In this document: piece after piece, positions 17,164 through 27,000 of the stretch
Numbering within the stretch: the stretch's first letter is position 1
Layout: every line of letters begins with the position of its first letter
Origin: DASUPK01 sp963819715
GTDB lineage: Bacteria > Actinomycetota > Thermoleophilia > Solirubrobacterales > 70-9
DNA: 64,000 bases
Direction of reading: 5' to 3'
Assembly (NCBI GenBank): GCA_963819715.1
Contig: CAWFXE010000006.1
Location: forward strand, 496,001-560,000
The notes under the pieces: generated by a model
Database searches by the model: none
What the model was told of the DNA's origin: nothing
What the model saw: the letters and a program-made list of their open reading frames with translations, nothing else
Translations under genes and position numbers: made by a program

Positions 17164-17598
17164 TCAGTCGAGCAGGCCGGCCTGGCGGAGGATCGAGACG
17201 GAGTCCGAGTAGACGTCCTTGCGCTTGATCAGGCGGTCCTCGTAGGGGATCACGTCGACCCCGCGCCATTCGATCTTCTTGCCGGTGGGCTCGGCGACGA
17301 GGTCGCCGCGCCGCATCGTGTTGGAGTGCGTCGCGCTCGCCGTCCACTCCTGTGTGACCACGCCGTCCCGGACGTAGAGCCGGCGCGTCTCGAAATGCAG
17401 GTCGGGCCAGCTCTCGAAGATCGCGCCGATGTGCTCGCGGACCTTGTCGGGGCCCTGCGCCGACTCCCCGGCTGTGTGGTTCTCAAAGACCATGTCCGGG
17501 GCGTGCATGGACATGATCGCGTCGAGGTCGTGGTCGTTCCAGGCGTCGTTGTAACGCCCGATCGCGTCCTCGAGACTCTGAGCCGAGTCGTCTCCCAC
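17164..17598 (-). CDS. SnoaL/NTF2-like family protein
   Basis: 144 aa, a single NTF2-like cone fold: AIGRYNDAWNDHDLDAIMSMHAPDMVFENH at the N-terminus, then GPDKVREHIGAIFESWPDLHFE, and a final strand. This is the pattern of SnoaL-type polyketide cyclase or ester-binding proteins, many of which have unknown substrates. Cytoplasmic. It is divergent from the cupin gene at 17657 and closed by a hairpin terminator. Confidence 0.82.
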   Translation of the reverse strand: MGDDSAQSLEDAIGRYNDAWNDHDLDAIMSMHAPDMVFENHTAGESAQGPDKVREHIGAIFESWPDLHFETRRLYVRDGVVTQEWTASATHSNTMRRGDLVAEPTGKKIEWRGVDVIPYEDRLIKRKDVYSDSVSILRQAGLLD

Positions 17599-17656
17599 GC
17601 GGAGAGGATATGTTCGCCCGCCAGCAGTGACAAGGGGAACCGGAGAAGGAGGAGCG

Positions 17657-18031
17657 ATGGCTGAGGGCTACACGATCAAGAGAATCGACGAGTTCGAGGA
17701 GATGGAGGGGAGTGGGGGAGCCACCTGGCGACTCGCTCGGAAGACACTCGGTGCGGAGGCCTTCGGCTTCAACGTCGTCGACATCGAGGCCGGGGGAGAG
17801 ATCCCCGCACACGACCACACCGGCGACAACCAGGAGGAGGTCTTCATCATCCTCGAAGGCCAGGGCACGCTCGTCACCGACGGCGAGGAGCACGACGCGC
17901 CCGCCGGCACCTTCTGCCGCCTCGCCCCCGAGGTGAACCGCACCATCCGCAACAACTCCGACGCCACCGTGCGCGCGCTGCTGATCGGCGTCCCGGTGGA
18001 CAGCGGCTATCAGGGGATGGGCTGGGGCTAG
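17657..18031 (+). CDS. Cupin-domain protein
   Basis: 124 aa from ATG 17657, preceded by AAGGAGGA. One cupin barrel: metal-ligand motif 1 in IPAHDHTGDNQEEVFIILEG (His, His, Glu) and motif 2 APAGTFCRLAPEVNRTI, where the usual second-motif His is replaced. It may bind a metal with an altered site or act as a small-molecule binder. Function unknown. Confidence 0.82.
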   Translation: MAEGYTIKRIDEFEEMEGSGGATWRLARKTLGAEAFGFNVVDIEAGGEIPAHDHTGDNQEEVFIILEGQGTLVTDGEEHDAPAGTFCRLAPEVNRTIRNNSDATVRALLIGVPVDSGYQGMGWG

Positions 18032-18041
18032 AGCGTGGCGG

Positions 18042-18527
18042 TCAGAGCCCTGGCTTGACCGTCATGTCGAGCACGACGAGGATCAACAGGAGCAGTTCGA
18101 TCCGCGAGACCACGAAGATCCTCGCCATCCTGCGCTGGTACTCGGGGTCCTCCGGGCCGCGCTCCTCGACCAGCTTGCTGAGCCGGCCGGATTCAGGTCC
18201 CAGGTAACCCGCGCCGGCGATGAAGGAGAGCAGCCAGACCACGAAGCCGAACATCACCCATCCCTGGCCGAGGTCGTAGGCACCACTCGACTCGTGAAGC
18301 AGGATGAAGCCGAGGACGATGAGGGTCAGGGAGGAGGGAATGAGAACGCGAGTGCCGTACCACTCGATCTCGCTCGCGAAGTAGGCGAGCCGGTCGGCCC
18401 CAGCGCGCCGGGCACGGATCACGAAGACCTGGATCGCCGTATTGCTCCCGATCCACACCACCGCGAACAGGACGTGGAAGGCGAGGAGCCACTTGTAGGC
18501 GTCGCTGCCGACTACGGCGAGGAGCAT
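18042..18527 (-). CDS. DUF2269-type integral membrane protein
   Basis: 161 aa with four TM helices: WLLAFHVLFAVVWIGSNTAIQVFVI, VLIPSSLTLIVLGFILL, VMFGFVVWLLSFIAGAGYL and a C-terminal ELLLLILVVLDMTV. The first helix with its HVLFAVVWIG motif matches predicted membrane proteins of the DUF2269 type. Role unknown. It lies 12 bases downstream of the secreted protein at 18540 and is probably co-transcribed with it. Confidence 0.78.
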   Translation of the reverse strand: MLLAVVGSDAYKWLLAFHVLFAVVWIGSNTAIQVFVIRARRAGADRLAYFASEIEWYGTRVLIPSSLTLIVLGFILLHESSGAYDLGQGWVMFGFVVWLLSFIAGAGYLGPESGRLSKLVEERGPEDPEYQRRMARIFVVSRIELLLLILVVLDMTVKPGL

Positions 18528-18539
18528 CGGCGCAGGACC

Positions 18540-19094
18540 TTAGTCGGAGGAGAAGCCGGCAACTCCGCCGAGCGGATCCTGTTGCGGGTTGGAGCAGTAT
18601 TGGAAGCCAAAGTCTCGAACCACGTCGCTGACCTCGTATTCGCGCCCGACCAGCTCGAAGATGAGGTTGAAGGCTTTCGCGAGTCCCTTGAGGCCCTTTC
18701 CGGAGGCAGGCTGGACGAAGAGCCGAGTCTCGGTATCGAGCAACTCTCCGCGTGCGCGCAACCAGACCTGGACGAGGCTGACGTCGTCGGGAGCGGGCGG
18801 GACGGTTGCGATCTGGGCGTTGACCGCCCGTTCGATGTTCGTGTACTGGAAGATGTAGGCGACCAGCCTGCGCTGAACCCTTCTGTTCGCCTTTCGGCCG
18901 CGGTGCTTCTTCGCTCGCTTCGCGGCTCGGAGAAGAGGCTGGACGGCGACGACTTCCTGCGCCAGCCCGTTCTGGCAGATCGGGTCCACCTGCGCGACCC
19001 AGTCCGCGCGTGTAGTGGCCGCCGACGCCGGGCTGGCGGCCGCGACGAGCGCGATCAGGCATCCGCTGACCGCGGCTATCCCTCCCTTCAACAT
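18540..19094 (-). CDS. Secreted protein of unknown function
   Basis: 184 aa with a signal peptide (residues about 1-26, ending SPASAA). The mature part is mainly helical, with CQNGLAQE early and FQYC near the end that could form a disulfide, and a basic stretch (RAKKHRGRKANRRVQRRL). I do not recognise a family. Confidence 0.7.
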   Translation of the reverse strand: MLKGGIAAVSGCLIALVAAASPASAATTRADWVAQVDPICQNGLAQEVVAVQPLLRAAKRAKKHRGRKANRRVQRRLVAYIFQYTNIERAVNAQIATVPPAPDDVSLVQVWLRARGELLDTETRLFVQPASGKGLKGLAKAFNLIFELVGREYEVSDVVRDFGFQYCSNPQQDPLGGVAGFSSD

Positions 19095-19185
19095 GAGCCA
19101 ACCGTAGAACTGCGGGTGTTCACGCGCATCCGGAAAACCCGCACAGCCGCGCGGGCGGCGTGCGTCTATTCGGTTGGAGGGCGGC

Positions 19186-19383
19186 TCAGGAGAACTCGTC
19201 GAGCGAGCGCAACTGCCTGCGCTGCTCGTGGTCCCGCTGGTTGGCGGGAACGCCCGATTCGCCGGTCACTGCCTCGTTGTGCCTGACGTCAGCGATGGCC
19301 TGGAAACGCTCAGTCTCCGAGCCCGGACTTGACGGTTCCCCGACTGCCTGCTCTCCCCGATCTTGCTTGTTCTGCTTCGACAT
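19186..19383 (-). CDS. Small hypothetical protein
   Basis: 65 aa from ATG 19383, with GGAGAGG just upstream on the minus strand. Gln, Glu, Asp and Arg rich (QRDHEQRRQLRSLDEFS at the end), predicted to be soluble and largely disordered. It is supported only by the start signal and codon style. Confidence 0.4.
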   Translation of the reverse strand: MSKQNKQDRGEQAVGEPSSPGSETERFQAIADVRHNEAVTGESGVPANQRDHEQRRQLRSLDEFS

Positions 19384-19592
19384 GCCTCTCCGCATTCCTG
19401 AGCTACTTGGTCCCCAATGACTGAAGTTGTACCACGTTTGTGAGCGTTCGCTAAACACTATGTAGAACCACTCACCACGCTGAAAGTAGCGCTGCAGCAG
19501 GCCGGAAGCGACGTTGGGTGGCTTCCGCTATTTGCGGGGAAACCGGAGGACGCTCGTGTTCCGACCGGCGCGGAGCCGGGTAACGGCCCGCC

Positions 19593-19598
19593 TATAAT
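19593..19598 (+). promoter_or_regulatory. Candidate -10 box for gltB
   Basis: A perfect TATAAT in the 281-base gap before gltB, about 67 bases ahead of its TTG start. No convincing -35 element is visible at the right spacing. The rest of the gap (19384-19664) shows no gene. Confidence 0.45.
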
Positions 19599-19664
19599 CC
19601 CCGCTCCCGTCGGTCCAACCCCGTCGCGCGCCCGCTCGAAGAAGGCGCGGATCCGGAGGTCAAA

Positions 19665-22600
19665 TTGAAGAACTCGTCCCCCCAGCGTGAGCGCTTCTCG
19701 CCGGAGCGCGCATACCGTCCCCGCGTCTCTCCCCCGAGCGTGGAGGACAAGGACGCCTGCGCGATCTACGCGTCCGTCCGCCGCGACGCGACCCCCAGCC
19801 ACGAGCCGGTAGAGCTCGCGCTCACCTCGCTTCAGAAGATGCTCCACCGCGCCGGCAACGTCGACGGCGAGGGTGACGGCTGCGGCCTGCTGGTCGACAT
19901 CCCGAGAAAGATCTGGGCCGAGGAGGTCCGCCAGGGTGGGCACAACCCGTCGCTGGCGCTGGACGACGCCTTCGCGGTAGCGCACGTCTTCGTCGAGCGC
20001 TCCCAGGACCTCGAGAAGGTCCGCCACGGCGCCCGCGAGCTGCTCGGCAAGGCCGGCTTCCGGATCCTCGCCGAGCGGGTCGGCGCCGTCGACTCCGCCG
20101 CCCTCGGGCCGACTGCCCGCGAGGAGGAGCCGCAGTTCTGGCAGTTCGCCGGCCTGGTCACGGAGGCCGCCGACGCCGACCGCTCTTGTTTCAACCTGAA
20201 GGTCGCCCTCGAAGAGAAGCTCGACGTTCACGTCGCGTCCTTCTCAGGGAAGACCGCCGTCTACAAGGTGATGGGGAACCCGAAGGTACTGGGTGGCTAC
20301 TACCCCGACCTCTCCGACGAGCGCTTCGAGACGATCGGAGCCTTCGGCCACAACCGCTACTCGACCAACACCTGGCCCTCGTTCACCCGCGTCCAGCCCT
20401 TCGGCGTCCTCGGCCACAACGGCGAGATCAACACGATCGAGCAGCTGCGCCAGGAGGCGCGGATGCTGGACGTCCCGATCGGCGACGGCAACTCGGACTC
20501 TCAGGACCTCAACCGGACGATCGAGACCCTCGTGCGCCGCCACGGCCTCTCGCTGGCGGAGGCGATGGAGATGGTCGTGCCGCCGATCGTCGACGAGATC
20601 GCAGGCCTCCCCGACGAGCTCCATGCCTTCTACATGTACCTGCGCCAGACCATGGGGCCCTACGCGCAGGGCCCCGTCGCCCTGATCGCCCGCCATCGGG
20701 ACGAGTGCGTCTTCTCCGCTGACGCGATGGGACTGCGGCCGCTCTGGCAGATCGAGACCGCCAACGACTTCATCTTCAGCTCCGAGCCAGGTGTCGTCTC
20801 GGTCGCCGACATGACCTCCGAGCCCAAGCCGATGGCCCCCGGGGAGAAGTTCCTCGTGATGATCGACCGCGAGCACAAGCGCTCGACGCTGCATCCCCAC
20901 GCCGAGATGCTGCGGAAGGTCCGCGACCGCTGGGTCGAGCGCAGCGGCAGCGAGGGGGTTGCTTCCTACGATCGGGCGCTCGAGACCGGTGGCCCCCTCG
21001 AGGGTCCCGAGATCCCGGGCTATACGGACGCCGGCCCCGAGGATCCCGTGCAGGTCTCCGATCGGGTGCTCGCCGGCTTCGGCTGGCAGCGCGACGACGT
21101 GAAGCTCGTCCAGCAAATGGCCGACAACGGCGCGGAGCCGATCGGCTCGCTGGGCTATGACGGCCCGCTCGCCGCGCTCTCACCGGAGCGGCAGAACCTC
21201 GCCGACTACTTCAAGGAGACGGTCGCCGTCGTCACCAACCCGGCCATCGACCGCGAGCGCGAGATCGAGCACTTCTCGACCCGCGCCGTCTTCGGCCGCC
21301 GGCCGGTGCTCGCCGATCCCTCCGAGGACACCCGGACGGTCGAGACCGATTTCCCGGTGATCCTCGGCGGCCACCACGACCTGGCGCCGCTCCCGCACAG
21401 CTCCTATCGCCGGATCGCAAACGAGCAGGGGACCTATGTCCTCGAGGACCTCTGGGCGGAGTTCGGCGACCGCGCCAAGGCGATCGACATCGCGCTGCTG
21501 GAGTCCGAGACGACGCAGGGCGCGATCGAGCGCCTGCGCCAGGAGGCGGTCCGGGCCGTCCACGAGGGCGCCGAGCTGCTCGTGCTCACCGACCGCACCG
21601 TCTACGACGGCGAGCGCCGTTACATCGACCCGCACCTCGCCACGTCGGCGGTCGACCAGGCGCTGAAGCAGTTCGACGTCGGCAAGGGCGAGGTGAACCT
21701 GCGGCGCCGCTGCTCGATCGTCCTGCGCTCGGCCGCCGTCCGTAACGTGCACGACGTGATGATCGCCCTGGGCCTCGGCGCCAACGGCGTCTGCCCGTAC
21801 GTGATGGTCGAGGTGATCTGCGTCGACGACTACGAGAACGACGTCAACAACCTCTGCGCCGCCCTGCGCAAGGGGATCGAGAAGGTGATCTCGACGATCG
21901 GGATCCACGAGGTCCGCGGCTACGCCCGCCAGTTCTCATCGATCGGGATCAAGCCGGAGCTCGCCGAGATCTTCCACACCGAGGCCTTCGCGGCGACCGA
22001 GACGGGCGGCACCGGATTCGCGCAGCTGGATGCCGACACCAATGCCCGCCACCACATCCTCACCGGCGACGAGGAAGCCAAGCCGGCGAAGACCTTCCGC
22101 TTCTACCCGAAGGTCTACAAGGCGGCGATCGCGGTGGCCAACGACACGGCCAGCTTCGAGGAGTACTCGCAGAAGGTCCGGGAACTCGAGGCCCAGAGCC
22201 CGATTTCGATGCGGCACATCATGGGCCTGAAGAAGGAGCCCGACCGCGAGCCGGTGGACCCGTCGCAGGTCGACGCCTCGGTCGGCCACCACGACTACCC
22301 GGTGGTGATCAGCTCGATGAGCTTCGGCTCCCAGTCCGAGCCGGCCTTCCGCGCCTACGCGGAGGCGGCCAAGCGGATCAACATCCTCTGCATCAACGGG
22401 GAGGGCGGGGAGATCCAGGACATGTACGGCAAGTACCGCAAGTGGCGAGGCCAACAGGTTGCGTCGGGCCGCTTCGGCGTCTCAGCCGAGATGCTCAACT
22501 CCTCCTACGTCGCCGAGATCAAGATCGGCCAGGGCGCGAAGCCCGGCGAGGGCGGCCACCTGCCCGGCAAGAAGGTCTCGGAGAAGGTCGCGGCGGCGCG

Positions 22601-24329
22601 GAACGCCTCGCCCGGCACCGACCTGATCTCGCCGTCGAACAATCACGACCTCTACTCGATCGAGGACCTCGCCGAGCTGATCGACGAGCTCAAGACGGTC
22701 AATCCGGACGTGCGCGTCTCGGTCAAGGTCCCGGTCGTCCCCAACGTCGGCACGATCGGCCTAGGGATCGCCAAGGCGGGAGCGGACATCATCACCCTGA
22801 GCGGCTTCGAGGGCGGCACCGGCGCGGCTCGCCAGCACGCGCTCCGGCACGTCGGTCTGCCCTCGGACATCGGCACCCGCGCGGTCCACCGCGCGCTGAT
22901 GGAGGCGGGCATCCGCAACCGGGTGGAGATCTGGGCGGACGGCGGCTATCGGCACGCCACCGACGTCGTGAAGCTCCATTGCATGGGGGCGAACCGGGTG
23001 GCGTTCGGAACCCTCGCGATGGTCTCCCTCGGCTGCACGATCTGCCGCGGCTGCCAGCTCGACACCTGTCACGTCGGCATCGCGACCCAGATCGAGACCG
23101 TCGAACAGGCCGAGGAGCACGGCCTGAAGAAGTTCACGCCCCCGGGGGCGGACGCCGCAGAGAGCTGCGCCCGCTTCTTCCAGGCGATGGGCGAGGAGGT
23201 CAAGGCCGTCGTCGGGTCGCTCGGCTACGACCGCGCCCAGGACCTCGTCGGCCGCTACGACCTGCTCGAGCAGATCTCCCACCACGACAAGATCGACCTC
23301 GCTCCGCTGATCACGCCGCTCGAGGAGTTCCTCGACCTCGAGCCGCTCGACCTCCCGGTCGAGGAGGAGGCGCTGATCGAGGCCCGCGCCGAGGCCGGCC
23401 TGGTCAGAGCCAAGCCGATCCGGATGGAGCCCAAACAGGCGTCCGCCGAGATCGCCCAGGTCGCGGGCAAGGTCTTCGACGGCTCCTGCGTGAGCGTCGA
23501 GTTCCCGCGTCGCACCGATGCCAACGACCGCGTTCTGGGAGCGGAGCTCTCCGGCGCGATCGCCCGCGCGCGTATCTACGACGGCGCCCCGGAGGGCACC
23601 GAGAACGATCAGCTCGCGGAGCTCATCTTCAACGGAGGCTCCGTCGCGGGACAGGGCTTCGGCGCCTTCAACGAGTGGGGCGTGACCTGCCGGGTCGAGG
23701 GCGGCGCGCAGGACGGCGTCGGCAAGACGATGCTCGGCGGCACCGTGTCGATCATGAAGGGCAAGAACGCCGATGGGAAGCGGGTCAACGGCTCGGTCGG
23801 CAAGTCCTTCGCCTATGGCGCTCAGCGCGGCCGGCTCTTCGTGCAGGGCTCCGCCGACTCGCGCTTCTGCATCCGGCTCTCTGGGGCGGATGTGGTCCTG
23901 GCGGGCGAGCCGGAGGCGCCGGTCGACGATTCCGCCGGCTGCGTGGTCGACCGCGCCAACGCCAAGGGATTCGCGTTCGAGTACATGACCTCGGGGCGCG
24001 CCGTCGTGCTCGGTGACCTCGGGCCGTGGGCCTGCGCCGGGATGACCGGTGGCCGCGTCTACGTCCGCATCGATGACGAGCTCAACCTCGACCGCGAGAA
24101 GATCCAGGGGCGCCTCGGTGAAGGCGCCAAGGTCGCCCTTGAGGATCTCGACGCTGAGGGCCAGCTCGACATCGAGGACCTGCTCGGGCACTACGCGAAC
24201 GAGCTGCGGGCGACTGACCAGGCCGACGAGGCGGACCGTGTCCTCGACCTCGCGCGAGACGCCAAGTCGAACTTCCTGATGATCATCCCGCAGAAGGTCC
24301 AGGCGGACCCCTCCATCTCCACCGAGTAG
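19665..24329 (+). CDS. gltB: Glutamate synthase large subunit
   Basis: 1554 aa, initiating at TTG 19665 behind GGAGGT. Order of parts: N-terminal class-II glutamine amidotransferase whose nucleophile is Cys32 (DACAIYASVRRD), a central domain, the FMN-binding synthase barrel with GFEGGTGAARQHALRHVG, the 3Fe-4S Cys cluster in CTICRGCQLDTC (about residue 1124), and the C-terminal GXGXG beta-helix (FNGGSVAGQGFGAFNEWG). Makes glutamate from glutamine and 2-oxoglutarate. The gltD partner is not next to it. The 31 residues before Cys32 are probably cleaved. Confidence 0.96.
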   Translation: MKNSSPQRERFSPERAYRPRVSPPSVEDKDACAIYASVRRDATPSHEPVELALTSLQKMLHRAGNVDGEGDGCGLLVDIPRKIWAEEVRQGGHNPSLALDDAFAVAHVFVERSQDLEKVRHGARELLGKAGFRILAERVGAVDSAALGPTAREEEPQFWQFAGLVTEAADADRSCFNLKVALEEKLDVHVASFSGKTAVYKVMGNPKVLGGYYPDLSDERFETIGAFGHNRYSTNTWPSFTRVQPFGVLGHNGEINTIEQLRQEARMLDVPIGDGNSDSQDLNRTIETLVRRHGLSLAEAMEMVVPPIVDEIAGLPDELHAFYMYLRQTMGPYAQGPVALIARHRDECVFSADAMGLRPLWQIETANDFIFSSEPGVVSVADMTSEPKPMAPGEKFLVMIDREHKRSTLHPHAEMLRKVRDRWVERSGSEGVASYDRALETGGPLEGPEIPGYTDAGPEDPVQVSDRVLAGFGWQRDDVKLVQQMADNGAEPIGSLGYDGPLAALSPERQNLADYFKETVAVVTNPAIDREREIEHFSTRAVFGRRPVLADPSEDTRTVETDFPVILGGHHDLAPLPHSSYRRIANEQGTYVLEDLWAEFGDRAKAIDIALLESETTQGAIERLRQEAVRAVHEGAELLVLTDRTVYDGERRYIDPHLATSAVDQALKQFDVGKGEVNLRRRCSIVLRSAAVRNVHDVMIALGLGANGVCPYVMVEVICVDDYENDVNNLCAALRKGIEKVISTIGIHEVRGYARQFSSIGIKPELAEIFHTEAFAATETGGTGFAQLDADTNARHHILTGDEEAKPAKTFRFYPKVYKAAIAVANDTASFEEYSQKVRELEAQSPISMRHIMGLKKEPDREPVDPSQVDASVGHHDYPVVISSMSFGSQSEPAFRAYAEAAKRINILCINGEGGEIQDMYGKYRKWRGQQVASGRFGVSAEMLNSSYVAEIKIGQGAKPGEGGHLPGKKVSEKVAAARNASPGTDLISPSNNHDLYSIEDLAELIDELKTVNPDVRVSVKVPVVPNVGTIGLGIAKAGADIITLSGFEGGTGAARQHALRHVGLPSDIGTRAVHRALMEAGIRNRVEIWADGGYRHATDVVKLHCMGANRVAFGTLAMVSLGCTICRGCQLDTCHVGIATQIETVEQAEEHGLKKFTPPGADAAESCARFFQAMGEEVKAVVGSLGYDRAQDLVGRYDLLEQISHHDKIDLAPLITPLEEFLDLEPLDLPVEEEALIEARAEAGLVRAKPIRMEPKQASAEIAQVAGKVFDGSCVSVEFPRRTDANDRVLGAELSGAIARARIYDGAPEGTENDQLAELIFNGGSVAGQGFGAFNEWGVTCRVEGGAQDGVGKTMLGGTVSIMKGKNADGKRVNGSVGKSFAYGAQRGRLFVQGSADSRFCIRLSGADVVLAGEPEAPVDDSAGCVVDRANAKGFAFEYMTSGRAVVLGDLGPWACAGMTGGRVYVRIDDELNLDREKIQGRLGEGAKVALEDLDAEGQLDIEDLLGHYANELRATDQADEADRVLDLARDAKSNFLMIIPQKVQADPSISTE

Positions 24330-24333
24330 CCCG

Positions 24334-25947
24334 ATGGTCGTCGGGGAGACTGGGAATCCCGACGACGCAGCGGCACGGCTCGACGACGTCCGGCGCGTCA
24401 CGGAGGCGGCGCTCGCATTTCTCGACGTCGACGATCTGCTCGCGGAGCTGCTTCAGCGCTTGACCGACGTCCTGGAAGCGGACACGGCCGCCGTCATGCT
24501 GGTCGAGGACGATGGCCTGACTCTCGCGGCGAGAGCGGCCAAGGGGCTCGAGGAGGAGGTTGAGCCGGGGTTTCGATTGCCTGTCGGGCGCGGCTTCGCC
24601 GGCCGCGTTGCGGCGACGCGCCAACCGGTCGTGATCCCCGACCTCGACAAGTCACCGACGACCGTGGTCAACCCGCTGATGCGCGAGAAGCACGTCCGGT
24701 CCCTGGTCGGCGTTCCGATGATCGTCGAAGGCAGGGTGATCGGGGTTCTGGACGCCGGGAGCCTCACGCAGCGCGAATTCGATGCCGGCGACGTCCAGTT
24801 GCTGCAGCTGGTGGCGGATCGCGTCGCGCTGGCGATCGAGCGGTCTCGCCTCGCGGTTCAGAGCCAGATTGCCGAGACCCTGCAGCGCAGCCTGCTGCCG
24901 CGGAGCCTTCCTCGCCTGCCTGGCCTGGACATGGCCGCGTGGTACCTGCCGGCCGCGGAAGAGACGGCGGTGGGCGGGGACTGGTACGACGTGATCCAGC
25001 TCGGTCACCGCAGGCTGGGCCTGGCGATCGGTGACGTGGCTGGACACGGAATGGCGGCGGCGACCTACATGGGGCAGCTCCGCAGCGCCATGCGGGCCTA
25101 CGCGCTCGACGTCGAGACCCCGGCTGAGGTGCTCGGCAAGGTCTCGCGCTTCGCGGAGAGGGAGCGCTCGCGAATGGCCACGATCATCTTCGCGACGCTC
25201 AACCTCGACACCTGGGTCGTGGATTTTGCTCGCGCCGGACATCCATATCCGCTTCTGATCCGAGCGGATGGGTCGTCGACCTTCCTGACCGATGCGGGCG
25301 GGCCGCCCCTGGGTGTGGGGTCAGGTGTGACCTACGACCGGCAGAGGGTCACGCTCGGCCCGGGCGAGACTCTTCTCCTCTACACCGACGGGCTGATCGA
25401 GCGCCGGGGGCGGACCCTCTCCGAGGGGGAGTCCGCGCTGGTGGAGGCCGTCGCCGCGGCGCCGGACGAGCCGGAGATGCTCTGCCGCTCGGTCATCCGC
25501 CGGCTCACGGAGGGCATTGACGTTCCGGACGACATCGCGGTACTCGCCGTCAGGGCGGTCGGCCTCTCTGCCGAGCTCGACGTCGAGGTGCCAGCCGAGG
25601 CTGAGCAGCTCGCGACCGTCCGGCACCTGGTCCGCCGCTGGGCGGCGGCACACGGTGGCAGCGACGATGACTGCGCAGCCTTGGCGGTCGCGGTGACCGA
25701 GGCCTGCGCCAATGCCGTCGAGCACGCATACGGCCCCGGCGACGCGACCATCGACCTGAGCATGGCACTGGTCGAGGGGGAGGCGACCGTGACCGTCCGG
25801 GATCGCGGTGATTGGCGCAAGCCCAGGGGTGAGAATCGTGGCCGCGGGATCCCGGTGATGGAGGAGTTCATGGATGATGTGTCCATCGAGACGGGCGGCG
25901 ACGGAACCACCGTGGTGCTTCGACGCCGGATCGAGTCCGACTCGTGA
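24334..25947 (+). CDS. GAF - SpoIIE phosphatase - HATPase (RsbU/RsbW-like) fusion
   Basis: 537 aa in three parts. A GAF domain (residues about 15-180), a PP2C/SpoIIE phosphatase domain (about 190-400) with metal Asp residues in GGDWYDVI, GDVAGHGM and DDIAVLAV, and an RsbW-type HATPase kinase domain (about 410-530, with AVTEACANAVEHAYG and VRDRG). One chain could therefore phosphorylate and dephosphorylate a STAS antagonist, and the STAS gene overlaps its stop. It should regulate a sigma factor or other target by partner switching; the GAF ligand is unknown. Confidence 0.93.
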   Translation: MVVGETGNPDDAAARLDDVRRVTEAALAFLDVDDLLAELLQRLTDVLEADTAAVMLVEDDGLTLAARAAKGLEEEVEPGFRLPVGRGFAGRVAATRQPVVIPDLDKSPTTVVNPLMREKHVRSLVGVPMIVEGRVIGVLDAGSLTQREFDAGDVQLLQLVADRVALAIERSRLAVQSQIAETLQRSLLPRSLPRLPGLDMAAWYLPAAEETAVGGDWYDVIQLGHRRLGLAIGDVAGHGMAAATYMGQLRSAMRAYALDVETPAEVLGKVSRFAERERSRMATIIFATLNLDTWVVDFARAGHPYPLLIRADGSSTFLTDAGGPPLGVGSGVTYDRQRVTLGPGETLLLYTDGLIERRGRTLSEGESALVEAVAAAPDEPEMLCRSVIRRLTEGIDVPDDIAVLAVRAVGLSAELDVEVPAEAEQLATVRHLVRRWAAAHGGSDDDCAALAVAVTEACANAVEHAYGPGDATIDLSMALVEGEATVTVRDRGDWRKPRGENRGRGIPVMEEFMDDVSIETGGDGTTVVLRRRIESDS

Positions 25948-26297
25948 TGCCCGAACTGGCCAAACTCTCGTTCGAGACCGACGGTGATGTGGAGCTCGCC
26001 CGCGTCGCCGGAGAGGTCGACGCATCGAACGTGGAGGACCTGACCAAGGAGTTGCTCGACGCGATCGACAACAACGCCCGGGCGCTCGTTCTGGATCTGA
26101 CCCAGACCAGCTACATCGACAGCTCGGGTATCAGCCTCATCTTCGACGCCGCCGCGAGGATGAAGAACCGCCGGCAGCAGTTGCGTCTGGTCGTTCCGCC
26201 GAAGTCGTTCGTCGGCGAGGTGCTGGCGGCGGTCTCGATGGCGGATTCGGTGCCAATCGACGCCGAGGTGCCCGACGCGTTGCGGGCAGTCGGCTAG
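25947..26297 (+). CDS. STAS-domain anti-sigma factor antagonist
   Basis: About 116 aa, ATG 25947 overlapping the upstream TGA (TGATG); GTG 25944 is also possible. The STAS fold shows VARVAGEVDASNVEDL and the phosphorylatable Ser in LTQTSYIDSSGISLIF. It is the expected substrate of the phosphatase/kinase encoded directly upstream. It ends convergently with the FHA gene, overlapping by 4 bases. Confidence 0.92.
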   Translation: MPELAKLSFETDGDVELARVAGEVDASNVEDLTKELLDAIDNNARALVLDLTQTSYIDSSGISLIFDAAARMKNRRQQLRLVVPPKSFVGEVLAAVSMADSVPIDAEVPDALRAVG

Positions 26298-26860
26298 TCG
26301 CCGGCCGTCTCGATGACGCTCAGCGTGTAGCGCCCGATCTGCAGCTCGTCGCCGTCGGCGAGCGGGCTCCAATCGACGGGCTCCCCGTTGACGACGATGC
26401 CGTTCATCGAGCGGTCGTCGAGCACGCGCAGCTCGCCCTCGGGCGTCCGTACCACGACCGCGTGCCGGCGCGACACGGTGGGGTCGTCGAGGCGGATGTC
26501 GGCGGAGCGGCTCCGGCCGATCCGCGACCAGCCGTCGGAGAGCTCGATCACGCGCGTGCGGCCGTCGGCGAACATCGCCAGGTACTTGCCCGCCTCCGAG
26601 ACCGATTCCCGCACGCCCTCCAGCCAGTCCTCGGGCTTCGCGGCCGGCCGGGTGATTGCGATGTTCCTGAGCGTGGGCTGCTCGAACATGGACGTGCGGC
26701 GGAAGTCGGTGCCGCCACAGTTCGGGCACTCCGGAATCGACTCGGCCGGCTCGAAGGAGACCGGGAAGGAGCACCCCTGACAGATGAAGGAACCGACTCC
26801 GCCGGCCGGTTCTCCAGCGTGGCGCACTTCGTCGTCCTGGCTCTGTCCAAGCAGCGACAT
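26294..26860 (-). CDS. Zinc-ribbon plus FHA-domain protein
   Basis: About 188 aa from ATG 26860; an ATG at 26938 would add 26 residues. A zinc ribbon (CQGC ... CPNC, about residues 28-50) is followed by a linker and a C-terminal FHA domain with SRIGRSRSADIRLDD, SRRHAVV and RSMNGIVVNG, the phosphothreonine-binding motifs. A TAGTAT box about 16 bases before 26860 on the minus strand fits a nearly leaderless start there. It probably reads Ser/Thr kinase signals; the partner is unknown. Confidence 0.85.
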   Translation of the reverse strand: MSLLGQSQDDEVRHAGEPAGGVGSFICQGCSFPVSFEPAESIPECPNCGGTDFRRTSMFEQPTLRNIAITRPAAKPEDWLEGVRESVSEAGKYLAMFADGRTRVIELSDGWSRIGRSRSADIRLDDPTVSRRHAVVVRTPEGELRVLDDRSMNGIVVNGEPVDWSPLADGDELQIGRYTLSVIETAGD

Positions 26861-27000
26861 CGGGGGTGCGGGCGATACTACTCCCGGTACTGCGTAATGG
26901 CCAGCGATTTTCCGGCCGTGGTACGGAAAGTCCACCATTTCCAGGGGTCACTGGACGGAAGGGCGGTGTGCTCCCAGCTCCCGACTAGAATCGCGCGCCC

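Noticed and set aside
22442..24016. A 524-codon plus frame inside gltB
   Set aside because: It is a shifted frame of gltB, Arg/Gly/Pro-rich and without motifs.
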